DNA of 64,000 nucleotides from Streptomyces sp. NBC_00490 (GCF_036013645.1 NZ_CP107869.1:9486001-9550000), one strand, 5' to 3'; numbered from the stretch's first letter, positions 27,079-35,682 are shown. The notes: generated by a model from the letters alone, not told the origin. Numbers and translations are program-made.

Positions 27079-27864
27079 ATGCGGCAACAGGTGGAACTCG
27101 CCCTCGACCAACCGCCTCACGTGGCGAACGCGGGCGTGGGCGTGCACGGCTCGGCCGGCCCGCACGAGGTCTTCCGGCTGCCCAGGCTGTGGCAGCTCCA
27201 TCTGTACAGCTACTCCGGCACGCTGGAGTTCGGCGGCGTCTCGCACCCGATCCGGCCCGGCCACGTGAGCCTGGTGCCCCCCGACACCGAGGTCCACTTC
27301 CACTACGACGCCCCGCGCTGCGAGCACCTCTACGCCCACTTCCGGCTGCCCGGCGACGGAGAGCGGCGCCGCCTCCCGGCGATGCAGGATGCCGGTGCGG
27401 AAGCGGCCGCGCTGAGCGGGCTGCTGAGACAGACGGTCGCGGCGAGCACCCAGTCCCCGTCCCGCGCCTCCGCGGAGCTGTGGACGGTGCTGTGGCGCAC
27501 GACCACCCTGACCGGCTCCGCGGACAGCAGCCCAGGCCCCCGGCATCCCGCCCTGCGCACGGCCATGGCCCACATCGAGGAGCACCTGGCCGGTCCCCTG
27601 ACCATCCCCGCCATCGCCCGCGCCGCAGGCGTCTCCCACACCCATCTCACCCGACTGTTCCGCGAGGACACCGGGTCCACCGGCGTCGGCTACATCAGGC
27701 ACCGGCGCATGGAACGCGCCCGGCACCTCCTGATCGCCTCGACGCTGGCCATCCCGGCGATCGCGGCCGCGGTCGGCATCTCCGACCTCCAGGCGTTCAA
27801 CAAGACCTGCCGCAAGGAACTGGGCGCCTCACCGCGGGCGGTACGGCAGGCGGCGAGCGGCTGA
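27079..27864 (+). CDS. AraC-family transcriptional regulator
   Basis: Regulator of 261 residues. The N-terminal cupin-like effector domain shows SGTLEFGGVSHPIRPGHVSL, and the C-terminal double helix-turn-helix shows LTIPAIARAAGVSHTHLTRL and IPAIAAAVGISDLQAFNKTC. It is divergent from the PhyH operon across a 70-bp promoter. The arrangement of AraC, a 2-oxoglutarate oxygenase and a coupled small protein suggests a sugar- or plant-compound-induced unit, but the inducer is unknown. Confidence 0.93.
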   Translation: MRQQVELALDQPPHVANAGVGVHGSAGPHEVFRLPRLWQLHLYSYSGTLEFGGVSHPIRPGHVSLVPPDTEVHFHYDAPRCEHLYAHFRLPGDGERRRLPAMQDAGAEAAALSGLLRQTVAASTQSPSRASAELWTVLWRTTTLTGSADSSPGPRHPALRTAMAHIEEHLAGPLTIPAIARAAGVSHTHLTRLFREDTGSTGVGYIRHRRMERARHLLIASTLAIPAIAAAVGISDLQAFNKTCRKELGASPRAVRQAASG

Positions 27865-27913
27865 GCGCCGTGGGCCGGGGCGAGCAGGTATGCCCGCCTG
27901 TACGACGACGAGG

Positions 27914-28267
27914 TCAGGCGGGCTGCCACAGCTCGACCCGGTTGCCCTCGGGATCGGTGACCCAGCCGAATCGACCGACACCGTCCATGTCCTGCGTCTC
28001 TTCGGCCACGTCGGCGCCCTTGGCGCGCAACTGCGCGAGCATCGCATCCAGGTCGCGGACCCGGAAGTTGAGCATGGTTTGCTGCGCACGAGACCCGAAG
28101 TACTCGGTCCCGGACTCGAACGTGGCGAACACCGTCACCCCGGCGTCCTGACGCCACATGCCGTGCTCATCGGCGTCCAGGCCCAGACAATCGCGGTACC
28201 ACGCACTCAGGGCCGCAGGGTCGGAAGCCCGCATGAAGTAACCGCCGATACCCAGCACACGTTCCAT
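27914..28267 (-). CDS. Glyoxalase/VOC-fold protein
   Basis: Vicinal oxygen chelate protein of 117 residues, one paired beta-alpha-beta-beta-beta module set. It has the N-terminal motif GGYFMRASDPAALSAWYRDCLG and the C-terminal GWVTDPEGNRVELWQP with the metal-ligand Glu. The class includes glyoxalase I, fosfomycin resistance enzymes and antibiotic-binding proteins. It stands alone and has no strong ribosome binding site. Function cannot be narrowed. Confidence 0.88.
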   Translation of the reverse strand: MERVLGIGGYFMRASDPAALSAWYRDCLGLDADEHGMWRQDAGVTVFATFESGTEYFGSRAQQTMLNFRVRDLDAMLAQLRAKGADVAEETQDMDGVGRFGWVTDPEGNRVELWQPA

Positions 28268-28317
28268 GCCGCCATCTTGCCAGGACGGCTCTCGAGAAGT
28301 GTCGCTCCGCCGTGCTG

Positions 28318-29469
28318 CTATCCGCGCTGCTTGTACTGCTTCCACGCGCGCCCGCCGTCGTGCGAGATCCACAGCCCTTCGCCCTTGACCAGGCCGTACG
28401 TCGACGTCGTCGCGTCAGCGATGCCGTAGAGCGTCGTGCCGTCGACGGCGAACGACGTGAATCGTGCCGGTGTCTTCAGCGCGTGGAAGGCGCGGTTGGA
28501 GCGGTCGTCGGCGAGCCAGTAGCGGCCGCCCTCCTCGCCGACGAGCAGCCGCCCGTCCGTGAGCAGCTCCAGGTCCAGCGACACCGAGCCGTCCTTCAGG
28601 GACTTCCAGGGGATGCCACCGTCGAGGACCGTCCGCCAGTGTCCGCCGTCGTCCGTCGTCACCAGCAGGCCGCGCACGTCCTCGCTCCGGGTGAGGGACA
28701 GCGCCGCGGTGCCGCCCCCTGCGACGAGGATGCCTCCCGCGTCGGAGGACCCCTTCGGGACAGCCCTGGAGCCGAGGGTGCGACCGTCGCGCTGCCATAC
28801 GACACGGTTGGGCTCGTCGGTGAGGAACTGTTCCAGGCTCCAGACCGTGCCCCGCTCGTCGACGGCGTGGAGGATGGCGTCGTCCGGCACCCCGGCCGGG
28901 GGCGCCACGGTGCGCGTGGCCGGGCGGTAGACGAGGGTGGGCTCCAGCTCGGCGAGCAGGATGTCGCCGGGCCGGGTGCGCATCGGCGTATCGGTGATGG
29001 CGACCTTGTGCCGCTCGCCGCGTACGTCGAGCAAATACGCTCCGTCTGCCCCCTCCCCGGACGGCACTCGCACGAAGCCCCCGCTCACTCCCTTGAACGC
29101 GGTCCGCGTGGCCTCCGCGTTGCCGTGTTCCGCGTGCTCGGCGACCGTACGGCCGTCCGGTCCGACGATGCGCCAGGCGAAGGCGGCCGGCCCCTCGTCG
29201 TCCTCGACGTTGAGGACGTCGTACGACAGCAGCAGCGAACCGTCGTCCGCGCGGGCCACACCGGTGGGCGCGCCGGCCGCCTCGATGACGTCGGCGGGTC
29301 GCGGGTGAGGGTCCTCGATGACGCGCTTGTACTCCGCCTCACGGCTCCCGGAGTCCCCGGAGTTTCCGTCGTCCGCGCCTGCCGCACCGCAGGCGGCCAC
29401 CGCGACCACCGCACTCACAGCGGTCACGAGCCTGAGCGTCCACGTCCCACGTCTTTTCAGCCACACCAT
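28318..29469 (-). CDS. Secreted lipoprotein with BNR/photosystem-II-stability-like repeats
   Basis: Lipoprotein of 383 residues. The signal peptide ends in the lipobox VAAC at about residue 27. The mature part has repeated beta-propeller-like motifs, including SEDVRGLLVTTDDGGHWRTV and EGLWISHDGGRAWKQYKQ, of the BNR (Asp-box) type found in sialidases and glycan-binding proteins. The catalytic residues of sialidases are not apparent, so a binding or sensor role is more likely. It is divergent from a secreted polysaccharide lyase-like gene. Confidence 0.8.
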   Translation of the reverse strand: MVWLKRRGTWTLRLVTAVSAVVAVAACGAAGADDGNSGDSGSREAEYKRVIEDPHPRPADVIEAAGAPTGVARADDGSLLLSYDVLNVEDDEGPAAFAWRIVGPDGRTVAEHAEHGNAEATRTAFKGVSGGFVRVPSGEGADGAYLLDVRGERHKVAITDTPMRTRPGDILLAELEPTLVYRPATRTVAPPAGVPDDAILHAVDERGTVWSLEQFLTDEPNRVVWQRDGRTLGSRAVPKGSSDAGGILVAGGGTAALSLTRSEDVRGLLVTTDDGGHWRTVLDGGIPWKSLKDGSVSLDLELLTDGRLLVGEEGGRYWLADDRSNRAFHALKTPARFTSFAVDGTTLYGIADATTSTYGLVKGEGLWISHDGGRAWKQYKQRG

Positions 29470-29789
29470 TGCCGCATCCTGGCACGAGTCGGCGGCCTCC
29501 GTGGCGATAGATCCGCGAGGTCACCTGAGGCGTTGCGATAGCCGAACTGTTCTCGCCCTCTGTGCACGCTCGTTCGCCGGCGCGTCCAGGCTGTTCGCGC
29601 TCTGGCCGGAATCCTTCCCGGGGGCTCGGGCTTATCGGTCTGGACCATTGACCCGGCATGGTCGGGGCGCCACTCTGTTCTCCGCTGGCAGATGCGTGAG
29701 TGAACATTGGTCAGATGCATGAACTGACTGCTGCTCGCGACCCGGCCTCCGCCCACGTCCACCCCCCACTCACGACGAGGTGAACGGTC
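29470..29789. other. 320-bp divergent promoter region
   Basis: Region between the lipoprotein gene and the secreted lyase-like gene with no supported gene. It contains a DasR-like site (29636-29647), a possible -35 TTGACC at 29648-29653 with CACTCT 17 nt later, and a direct repeat of CAGATGCRTGA at 29692-29702 and again about 20 nt further on. Confidence 0.5.
29636..29647. promoter_or_regulatory. DasR-like operator (dre-like site)
   Basis: CGGTCTGGACCA matches 10 of 12 positions of the Streptomyces DasR core TGGTCTAGACCA as I recall it, with the dyad symmetry kept. It directly abuts a possible -35 (TTGACC) and lies 143 bp upstream of a Tat-secreted carbohydrate-active protein, a typical DasR target class (GlcNAc-controlled glycan use). 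Confidence 0.5.
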
Positions 29790-30578
29790 ATGAGCACCAC
29801 GCGCAGAAACCTTCTCGGCGCCGCGCTCGGCGGTGCGGCCGCCGCAACGGTCGGTCTGCCCGCCTCCACCGCGCACGCCGCCGCCTGGCAGCTGAAATGG
29901 TCCCCGTCGGCGAGCGGCGACGGACTCGGCGCCTTCGAGACCATCGAGGACGACCGCGCCGACTCGCACACCTCCGCCGCGCCGCACATCTACGCCACCG
30001 GCGACAACTGGCGCTTCAACATGCACACCGTCGACCGTGACACCTCCACCGACCGTCAGCGCCACGAGGTCACCGGCCTGCGCAACGGCAACGGCGGCAA
30101 CTACCTCAAGTGGACCGAGGGCCAGGCCTGGCGGGTCACCTACTCGATGTACATACCGAGTTCCCTGAAGGCGACCACCAGCTTCACCCACATCATGCAG
30201 ATGAAGCAGCCAGGCACCGGCTCCTCGCCCGTCGTCGTTCAGTCGCTGCGCCGCGTGAACGGCGTCCAGACCATCGAGTTGAAGCAGTTCACCGACGACA
30301 TCCTCATCGGCCGCACCGAACTGGAGCCGCTGCACGACAGATGGGTCGACGTCGACTTCCAGATCAAGGTCGGCAACGGCTCGGCGGGTTCCCTGCGCTG
30401 GATCCTCAAGAACGGCTCGACCACCGTCATCGACAAGTCCCGCACCGGCATCGACACCTTCCTCGCCGACCGTGTCCGCCCGAAGTGGGGCATCTACCGC
30501 TCGTTGGGCGACACGTCAGGGTCCCTCCAGAACTGCTACCTGCTGCTCAGCAACATGCGCGGCTATCAACTCCTCTGA
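29790..30578 (+). CDS. Tat-secreted polysaccharide lyase-like jelly-roll protein
   Basis: Secreted protein of 262 residues. The N-terminus MSTTRRNLLGAALGGAAAAT is a twin-arginine signal, cleaved after AHA. The mature domain looks like a concanavalin-type beta-jelly roll of the polysaccharide lyase / heparin lyase I group, with STDRQRHEVTGLR (the RxRxEV core), YLKWTEGQAWRVTYSMYIPS, HIMQMKQPG and RPKWGIYRSL. It likely cleaves or binds an acidic polysaccharide outside the cell. The precise family number is not claimed. ATG 29790 follows GAGGTGAAC. Confidence 0.78.
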   Translation: MSTTRRNLLGAALGGAAAATVGLPASTAHAAAWQLKWSPSASGDGLGAFETIEDDRADSHTSAAPHIYATGDNWRFNMHTVDRDTSTDRQRHEVTGLRNGNGGNYLKWTEGQAWRVTYSMYIPSSLKATTSFTHIMQMKQPGTGSSPVVVQSLRRVNGVQTIELKQFTDDILIGRTELEPLHDRWVDVDFQIKVGNGSAGSLRWILKNGSTTVIDKSRTGIDTFLADRVRPKWGIYRSLGDTSGSLQNCYLLLSNMRGYQLL

Positions 30579-30746
30579 CCGGCCCGCCAGTTCGCGGCGA
30601 CCCGCGGGCCGCTGACCTGCCCCCGGCATGGCCCGCCGTACCTGTGGATCGGGTGAACTACCCTGCTCCTGAACCTGGAAGCGTGCTCCCGCTCAATGGC
30701 GTGTGGCTGATTCCGTGGACGGGTCCGGCGGTGAAGGGCGGGGCGT

Positions 30747-31202
30747 GTGGACCAGGGCGAGGACCAGATTCTGGCGGACGAGCTTGCCGCGCTGGGTGGC
30801 GCGAGCGGGGGCAGCGGTCGCCTGACCGGACTCGTGGCCAAGCTGATGAGGAAGAACGTTCACGAGGTCGACCTCGTCGTCCCCCTCCCGTTCGGCGATG
30901 CCGTGGACCGCGTCGCCGCCGTGCTCGGCGAGGGAGGCCGGCCGGTGGTGTCCCTGCGCGTCGAGGACGGCGCGGACCAGGAGATGCTGCGTGTCGTCCT
31001 CGGGGGTGGTTTTGGCGGCCTGAATCCCGTGGTGGTCACCGTGTTGGTGACAAAGGGCGCGGAGGACAGCTCGCCGGTGAGGCTCCGCGCGGCTGCCAAA
31101 GAGGGCTTGGTCAAGCAGCGAGCGGGAGAGAAGACCGCCACCCGCCTCGCGGCGTTGCTGCCTGGGCCTGTTGAGGAATCCGGTGTCTCACGCCAGGAGT
31201 GA
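30747..31202 (+). CDS. Conserved hypothetical protein, 151 residues
   Basis: Cytosolic protein of 151 residues with no named domain. It is acidic at the N-terminus (MDQGEDQILADELAALGG, GTG read as Met), then RLTGLVAKLMRKNVHEVDLV and a beta-rich middle (VVSLRVEDG, VVVTVLV) and a helical C-terminus rich in Arg and Lys. Third-position GC fits coding. No neighbour suggests a role; it converges with the DUF6069 gene. Confidence 0.65.
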   Translation: MDQGEDQILADELAALGGASGGSGRLTGLVAKLMRKNVHEVDLVVPLPFGDAVDRVAAVLGEGGRPVVSLRVEDGADQEMLRVVLGGGFGGLNPVVVTVLVTKGAEDSSPVRLRAAAKEGLVKQRAGEKTATRLAALLPGPVEESGVSRQE

Positions 31203-31353
31203 CCGCCGCGTCTGATCCGTGAGTTCTTGGCGCTGCAGAAGCTCATCGTGCGGCCCTCCGCCAAGCCGTGACCAGCCGCGTCACCGGGCGCGGTCGGTCG
31301 AGGGCGCGGTCGGGAAACACTCGCACGCCACGCCGTCGGGGACGACGGAACCG

Positions 31354-31809
31354 TCAACCGGTCCGGGGCCGGAGCCTGCGCGCCAGAGCGGGGATCATCA
31401 CCGCCGCCGGGACGAGGTGGAGCCCGAGGAGGGCGGTGACGGTGGCGGTGTCCGCCCCGCAGAGAAGAGGCGGGACCCACGAGAGCGCGGTCAGTGACAC
31501 CGCCGTCCACACGAATCGCTCGGCGGGGCGGGCGCTCCAGCGCAGAAGAGCGGCGGCGATGACGATGCCGAGGACCGAGAAGAAGCCGGTCACCACGGCG
31601 AACCCGGGCAACGGGATGCTATCGCCGCCCTCCGGGACCTCGAAGTCGACACCGGCGGCCCGGGCCAGCGCCGCGCCCAGGGTGGTGGCCGTCATCGCCG
31701 CGAGCGTGGCAAGGAGGCCGGTGCCCGCGAGCCTGCCGAGTCGGTGGGTGCGGCGGGTGGGGCCCGCCACCGGGCCTGCGACGACCCCGAGGTCATCCAT
31801 GTTGTTCAT
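31354..31809 (-). CDS. DUF6069-type membrane protein
   Basis: Membrane protein of 151 residues with four helices (GRLAGTGLLATLAAMTATTL, GFAVVTGFFSVLGIVIAAAL, FVWTAVSLTALSWVPPLL, VTALLGLHLVPAAVMIPAL), the pattern of the actinobacterial DUF6069 family. Function unknown. ATG 31809 has a near-perfect GGAGGAG 4 nt upstream. The frame stays open upstream through a cupin-like sequence (to 32100) with no stop, so a longer fused product is possible. Confidence 0.8.
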   Translation of the reverse strand: MNNMDDLGVVAGPVAGPTRRTHRLGRLAGTGLLATLAAMTATTLGAALARAAGVDFEVPEGGDSIPLPGFAVVTGFFSVLGIVIAAALLRWSARPAERFVWTAVSLTALSWVPPLLCGADTATVTALLGLHLVPAAVMIPALARRLRPRTG

Positions 31810-32100
31810 CCCGCTCCTCCATCGTTCGGTAGGCGACTTACGGGGGTGTTGACCGGCATACGACGGTTCTGGCCCCGGGGTGAGGACACGCACCCTGGCC
31901 GTGCGGCGACCGGGGTTCCGCAGGGCCCGGACGCCGGTGCCACGGAGCCAGAACACGGCATCGCGTCCCAGGACCGGCCCGGGCCCGCCGTCGCGCAGCT
32001 CCAGCTGTACCCGCCCGCGGATGACGACGCCGAACGCGTCGTACCACTGCGCCGCGACCACCGCGACACGCGCGCCACCGCGCAGCGTGAGCGTCCGCAC
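31810..32100 (-). other. Cupin-like frame fused in-frame to the DUF6069 gene
   Basis: From GTG 32100 the frame encodes a cupin-like module (VRTLTLRGGARVAVVAAQWY, then GRVQLELRDGGPGPVLGRDA and RTARVRVLTPG) of about 80 residues. It reads straight into the DUF6069 start with no stop codon. GGAG lies about 10 nt before the GTG, and it starts 5 nt after the sigma-factor stop. Either a small cupin gene has lost its stop codon or the two encode one 248-residue protein. Confidence 0.5.
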
Positions 32101-32105
32101 CGGGA

Positions 32106-33104
32106 CTACTCCGTACCGTCCGCGGGCAGGCGCTCCGGCAGCCCGAGCCGCGGGAACTGGTCGTCGTGGAACGTGACGATCTCGGTGATCGCCCCGCCGG
32201 TGATGCGCAGGACGTCGAGCGTCAGCGGCAGGTACGCGCCCTCCCGCTCCCGCCAGAGGTAGAAGGCGACGGCGGGCTGCCGGTTCACGGAGGTGGGGAC
32301 GCCGCGCAGGCCCTTCATGTCCTCGAAGCCGTCCTCGACCCAGTCGTTCACCACCGCGTCGCGGCCGACGTACAGGCCCGGCGTGGGCGGCATCGAGCAG
32401 CGGACGTCGTCCCGCAGCAGTGCGGCGAGCGTCGGGATGTCCGTGGCCACGCTGGCGTCGGTGAAGCGGCGCACCAACTCGCGCGTCCCGGCGTCCTGTT
32501 CGCCGCCGGTCCAGTCCTGTCGCTCGGCTGGCAGGTGCTCCCGCATGCCGGCGCGGGCTCGCTGGAGCGCGCTGTTCACGGAGTTGACGGAGTCCCCGAG
32601 GATCTCCGCGACGTCCTTGGCGGGCCAACCGAGCACGTCCCGCAGGATCAGCACGGCACGTGGGCGCGGGGCGAGATGCTGGACCGCGACCAGGTACGCC
32701 AGTTCGATCGTCTCCCGCGCGACGGCGAGGCTCTCCGGCTCGTCCGTGTCGCCCGCGGGCAGCTCGTCGAGCAGCCGGTCCGGGTAGGGCTGCAGCCACA
32801 GCACCTCGCCGCCGGTCGCGGGCTCCGGGCGGCGCTTGGCGAGCAGGTCCAGGCAGGCGTTGGTGGCGATCCGGTACAGCCAGGCCCGGAACGTCGACCG
32901 CCCTTCGAAGGTCTCCCGCCGCCGCCAGGCACGCAGGAACGTCTCCTGCACGGTGTCCTCGGCGTCCTCGAACGACCCGAGCATCCGGTAGCAGTGCACG
33001 TGCAGCTCCCGCCGGTGCCGCTCCGCCAGCCCCGCGAACGCCGGCTCGTCGACCTCGCCCAGCCGGCTTCCGCCCGGCTCCTCCAGCCGCGTGTCCGCAC
33101 TCAT
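32106..33104 (-). CDS. ECF sigma factor with SnoaL-like C-terminal domain
   Basis: Extracytoplasmic-function sigma-70 factor of 332 residues, SigG/TIGR02960-like. Region 2 shows FAGLAERHRRELHVHCYRML and VQETFLRAWRRRETFEGRS. Region 4 shows LAPRPRAVLILRDVLGWPAK and EILGDSVNSVNSALQRARAG. A C-terminal SnoaL-like domain of about 120 residues (TRELVRRFTDASVATDIPTL onward) replaces the usual separate anti-sigma control and probably modulates activity. No anti-sigma gene is adjacent. ATG 33104 has GGAAGGA upstream; ATG 33128 is an alternative. Confidence 0.92.
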   Translation of the reverse strand: MSADTRLEEPGGSRLGEVDEPAFAGLAERHRRELHVHCYRMLGSFEDAEDTVQETFLRAWRRRETFEGRSTFRAWLYRIATNACLDLLAKRRPEPATGGEVLWLQPYPDRLLDELPAGDTDEPESLAVARETIELAYLVAVQHLAPRPRAVLILRDVLGWPAKDVAEILGDSVNSVNSALQRARAGMREHLPAERQDWTGGEQDAGTRELVRRFTDASVATDIPTLAALLRDDVRCSMPPTPGLYVGRDAVVNDWVEDGFEDMKGLRGVPTSVNRQPAVAFYLWREREGAYLPLTLDVLRITGGAITEIVTFHDDQFPRLGLPERLPADGTE

Positions 33105-33186
33105 CACGTCATCCTTCCGCCTCGTCATGTCCTGACGTAGGTGTGACGGGTGCGGTCGCGAAAACTCATCACCGGCGTACCGGCCC

Positions 33187-33567
33187 TCAGCTTTCGAAGC
33201 GCTGCCGGGCGGACTCGATGTGCCGGAAGTAGCGGTAGGTCCACTCGCACATGCCGTCGACCGTCGCCCGCAGGCCGTGGCCCGCTTCCGTGAGGGTGTA
33301 CTCGACACGGGGCGGGACGGTGGGGTGGACGGTTCGCTCGGCCAGGCCGTTGCGCTCCAGCATGCGCAGGTTCTGGGTGAGCATCTTGTGGCTGATGCCT
33401 TCGACCCGGCCGCGCAGCTCGCTGAAGCGCAGGGTGCCTTCCCCCAGCGCTTCGATGATCAGGAGTGCCCACTTGTTGGCGACGTCGGAGAAGATCTCCC
33501 GCGCCAGGGAGTCGGCGAGACGCAGATTGGCGTCATCGGTCGAGCCGCTGAGCTGCTTGGTCACCAT
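33187..33567 (-). CDS. HxlR-family transcriptional regulator
   Basis: Winged-helix regulator of 126 residues. The core reads FSDVANKWALLIIEALGEGT, then RFSELRGRVEGISHKMLTQN and LERNGLAERTVHPTVPPRVE, the standard HxlR signature. The family often senses electrophiles or quinones. It is divergent from a RidA-family gene across 135 bp, the probable target, which is a common HxlR-target layout. ATG 33567 is used. Confidence 0.93.
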   Translation of the reverse strand: MVTKQLSGSTDDANLRLADSLAREIFSDVANKWALLIIEALGEGTLRFSELRGRVEGISHKMLTQNLRMLERNGLAERTVHPTVPPRVEYTLTEAGHGLRATVDGMCEWTYRYFRHIESARQRFES

Positions 33568-33702
33568 GAGGTTCCCCAGTCACTGAAAAGTGCGTTCTTC
33601 CATGTCACCGCTCACTCTCCTACGGTTCCTAAGTAACCACAAGAGACCGCATCGGTCTGACGGACACGGGCTCACAGGAGCCCGGACAAGGAGACGGACA
33701 CC

Positions 33703-34110
33703 ATGACCATCACGCTGAGGAACCCCGAGGGGCTGCCGAAGATCGATGTCTACCGGCAGGTGGCGATCGCGTCCGGCACGAGGCTGGTCTTTGTCGCGGG
33801 GCAGGTTTCCTGGGACGCCGAAGGGGTCACGGTCGGCCAGGGAGACCTCGCCGCGCAGGTCGAGCAGTCCTACCTCAACGTCGCCACCGCGCTGGGCGAG
33901 GCCGGCGGTTCCTTCGAGGACGTGGCGAAACTGACCTTCTACGTCGTCGACTGGACCGCCGACAAGATGCCCCTCCTCCTGGAGGGAATCTCCCGGGCGA
34001 CCGCGAAGCTGGGACTCACTCCGGTGCCGCCGGCCACACTGATCGGCGTGGCGGCCCTGGACGTCCCCGACCATCTGGTCGAGATCGAAGCCACCGCAGT
34101 CCTGGACTGA
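33703..34110 (+). CDS. RidA (YjgF/YER057c) family protein
   Basis: Enamine/imine deaminase-family protein of 135 residues that forms trimers with inter-subunit active sites. Visible family landmarks are VFVAGQVSWDAEG, QVEQSYLNVATALGEAGGSF and ATLIGVAALDVPDHLVEIEA. The catalytic Arg of true RidA (in the motif with VPAR) is replaced here (PVPPATLIGVAAL), so deaminase activity is uncertain. GGAGAC lies upstream of ATG 33703. It is probably controlled by the divergent HxlR regulator. Confidence 0.88.
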   Translation: MTITLRNPEGLPKIDVYRQVAIASGTRLVFVAGQVSWDAEGVTVGQGDLAAQVEQSYLNVATALGEAGGSFEDVAKLTFYVVDWTADKMPLLLEGISRATAKLGLTPVPPATLIGVAALDVPDHLVEIEATAVLD

Positions 34111-34114
34111 TTTG

Positions 34115-34603
34115 TCAGGGGTGCTTCACCGACGGCAGCGTGCAGGCCGTGTCGAGCCCCAGGACGTGGTTGAGACGGCCGAAGGCCAGCCATGAGCCGA
34201 TGCACATGCTCAGCTCCACGATCTCCGCCTGGCTGTAGTGCGCCGCGAACCGTGCCCAGAAGTCCTCGTCCAGGCCGTGATGGTCGAGGGCGTAGCGCTC
34301 GGCGTACTCGGCGGCGAGCCGGGTCCGCTCGTCGAAGGCGTCCGTGGTGCGCCACTGGGTGACCGCGTCGAGGAAGTCCTCCTCGACCTTCTCCCCGCCG
34401 CGTTCGGTGCGCCAGTCCAGGCAGAACAGGCATCCGTTGATCTGGGCGATACGCAGGCGGGCGGCCTCGAACTCGCGCAGTCCGAGGGTCGTGTACTCGT
34501 AGACGGCCAAGGAGAACGCGCCGGCCGCCGGGCCGATCCCGGGCACCATGTCGCCCCAGACGTGCAGGATGGGGTCGACGCCCTGGGGGATGTCGATCCG
34601 CAT
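34115..34603 (-). CDS. Carboxymuconolactone decarboxylase / AhpD-like protein
   Basis: Protein of 162 residues of the AhpD-like alkylhydroperoxidase / CMD family. The redox motif is NGCLFCLDWRTERGG (CxxC), followed by ETRLAAEYAE-like helical repeats and SQAEIVELSMCIGSWLAFGR with the distal helix. It would reduce peroxides or act on a lactone. ATG 34603 is preferred for spacing from GGAAAG; GTG 34609 overlaps the upstream stop as GTGA. It is translationally coupled to the dehydrogenase gene. Confidence 0.88.
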   Translation of the reverse strand: MRIDIPQGVDPILHVWGDMVPGIGPAAGAFSLAVYEYTTLGLREFEAARLRIAQINGCLFCLDWRTERGGEKVEEDFLDAVTQWRTTDAFDERTRLAAEYAERYALDHHGLDEDFWARFAAHYSQAEIVELSMCIGSWLAFGRLNHVLGLDTACTLPSVKHP

Positions 34604-34605
34604 GA

Positions 34606-35682
34606 TCACTTCTTTCCCAGTCTGCCCACCGCGGGGCGCAGCGGGACGTCGAGGGCGTCGAAGAGGCCGGGTCCGGCCCCGACGAGCCAGTCGATCGCGT
34701 TCACCAGACGGCCGGCCGCCGTCGCGTTGCCGCCGGCGGCCCTGTTGTCTCCCTCGTCCGTGGCTTCGACCGTGACCTCTATCCGGGGGCGGCCTTCGAT
34801 GATCACGCGGTGCGCGCCCGCTCCGCCGCCGGGTGGCGTCGGCCAGTCCGGGGCGCAGGTGGCATGGATGCGGGTGACATGCTCGATGACAATGCGGGGT
34901 TCGCCCGCCACCATGCCCCGCACTTCAAGCCGTATCGCTCCCTGGGTGCCGGCCGAGAACTCTCCCATCGCGTCGGTGACGACGGACGTGTCGAGGGGGC
35001 GGCGTTCCAAGGTCTCCTCGACGCCGTCCAGTTCGGCGCCCAGGGCCCGGGCCATCATGCGCAGCTGTCCGCCCCAGATCATCGTCGGAATGCCCTCGGC
35101 GAGCATCAGCGGCTGGTAGTCCAGGGGATGCCCCATACCGATCAGGTCGCGGACGGCTTCCTCCTGGTCGTAGGTCGAGTAGTCGAAGACCTCCTGGCAG
35201 CGGACGGCGTCGATGGCGGACCCCAGCCCGCTCACCAGCAGCGGGAGCACGTCGTTGGCCCACCCGGGGTCCACCCCGGACACGAAGAGCGAGCCGCCGC
35301 CGGCCTCGACGGACTCCAGCAGCACGGCGCGGATCTCGGCAGGCGCGTGCGTGCAGTCGTACATGCCGTACAAGGACGGGGTGACCACCACCGCGCCCGC
35401 GCGCAGCGCACGGCTGATGTCCTCGATCGCACCGTCCGGGCGCACGTCCCCGGAAGCCGCGTACACGACGGCGCGAGGGGCTCGGGAGAGTACCGCGGCC
35501 ACATCGTCCGTTGCCGTCACGCCGAGGCGTCGGCCGAGTCCGCTGAGCTCGCCCGCGTCCTTGCCGACCTTGGCGGGGTTGGCCACCAGCACGGCCACAA
35601 GGCTGAGCTCCGGGTGCGCGGCGACGGCCCGAACGGCGGCGCGTCCGACGTTGCCCGTGCCCCAGACCACCGTGGGAATCAT
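34606..35682 (-). CDS. NAD(P)-dependent amine dehydrogenase / DapB-N-like protein
   Basis: Rossmann-fold dehydrogenase of 358 residues. The dinucleotide motif is VVWGTGNVGRAAVRAV at the N-terminus, and the N-domain resembles dihydrodipicolinate reductase and 2,4-diaminopentanoate dehydrogenase (VTPSLYGMYDCTHAP, VSGVDPGWANDVLPLLVSG). The C-terminal part is long and substrate-specific. It is first in a two-gene unit with the CMD/AhpD-like gene. Similar pairs occur in mycobacteria and streptomycetes, with unknown substrates. Confidence 0.82.
   Translation of the reverse strand: MIPTVVWGTGNVGRAAVRAVAAHPELSLVAVLVANPAKVGKDAGELSGLGRRLGVTATDDVAAVLSRAPRAVVYAASGDVRPDGAIEDISRALRAGAVVVTPSLYGMYDCTHAPAEIRAVLLESVEAGGGSLFVSGVDPGWANDVLPLLVSGLGSAIDAVRCQEVFDYSTYDQEEAVRDLIGMGHPLDYQPLMLAEGIPTMIWGGQLRMMARALGAELDGVEETLERRPLDTSVVTDAMGEFSAGTQGAIRLEVRGMVAGEPRIVIEHVTRIHATCAPDWPTPPGGGAGAHRVIIEGRPRIEVTVEATDEGDNRAAGGNATAAGRLVNAIDWLVGAGPGLFDALDVPLRPAVGRLGKK

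Noticed and set aside
31203..31353. Short in-frame peptide REFLALQKLIVRPSAKP as a gene remnant
   Set aside because: Too short, with no start signal and no matching upstream segment.
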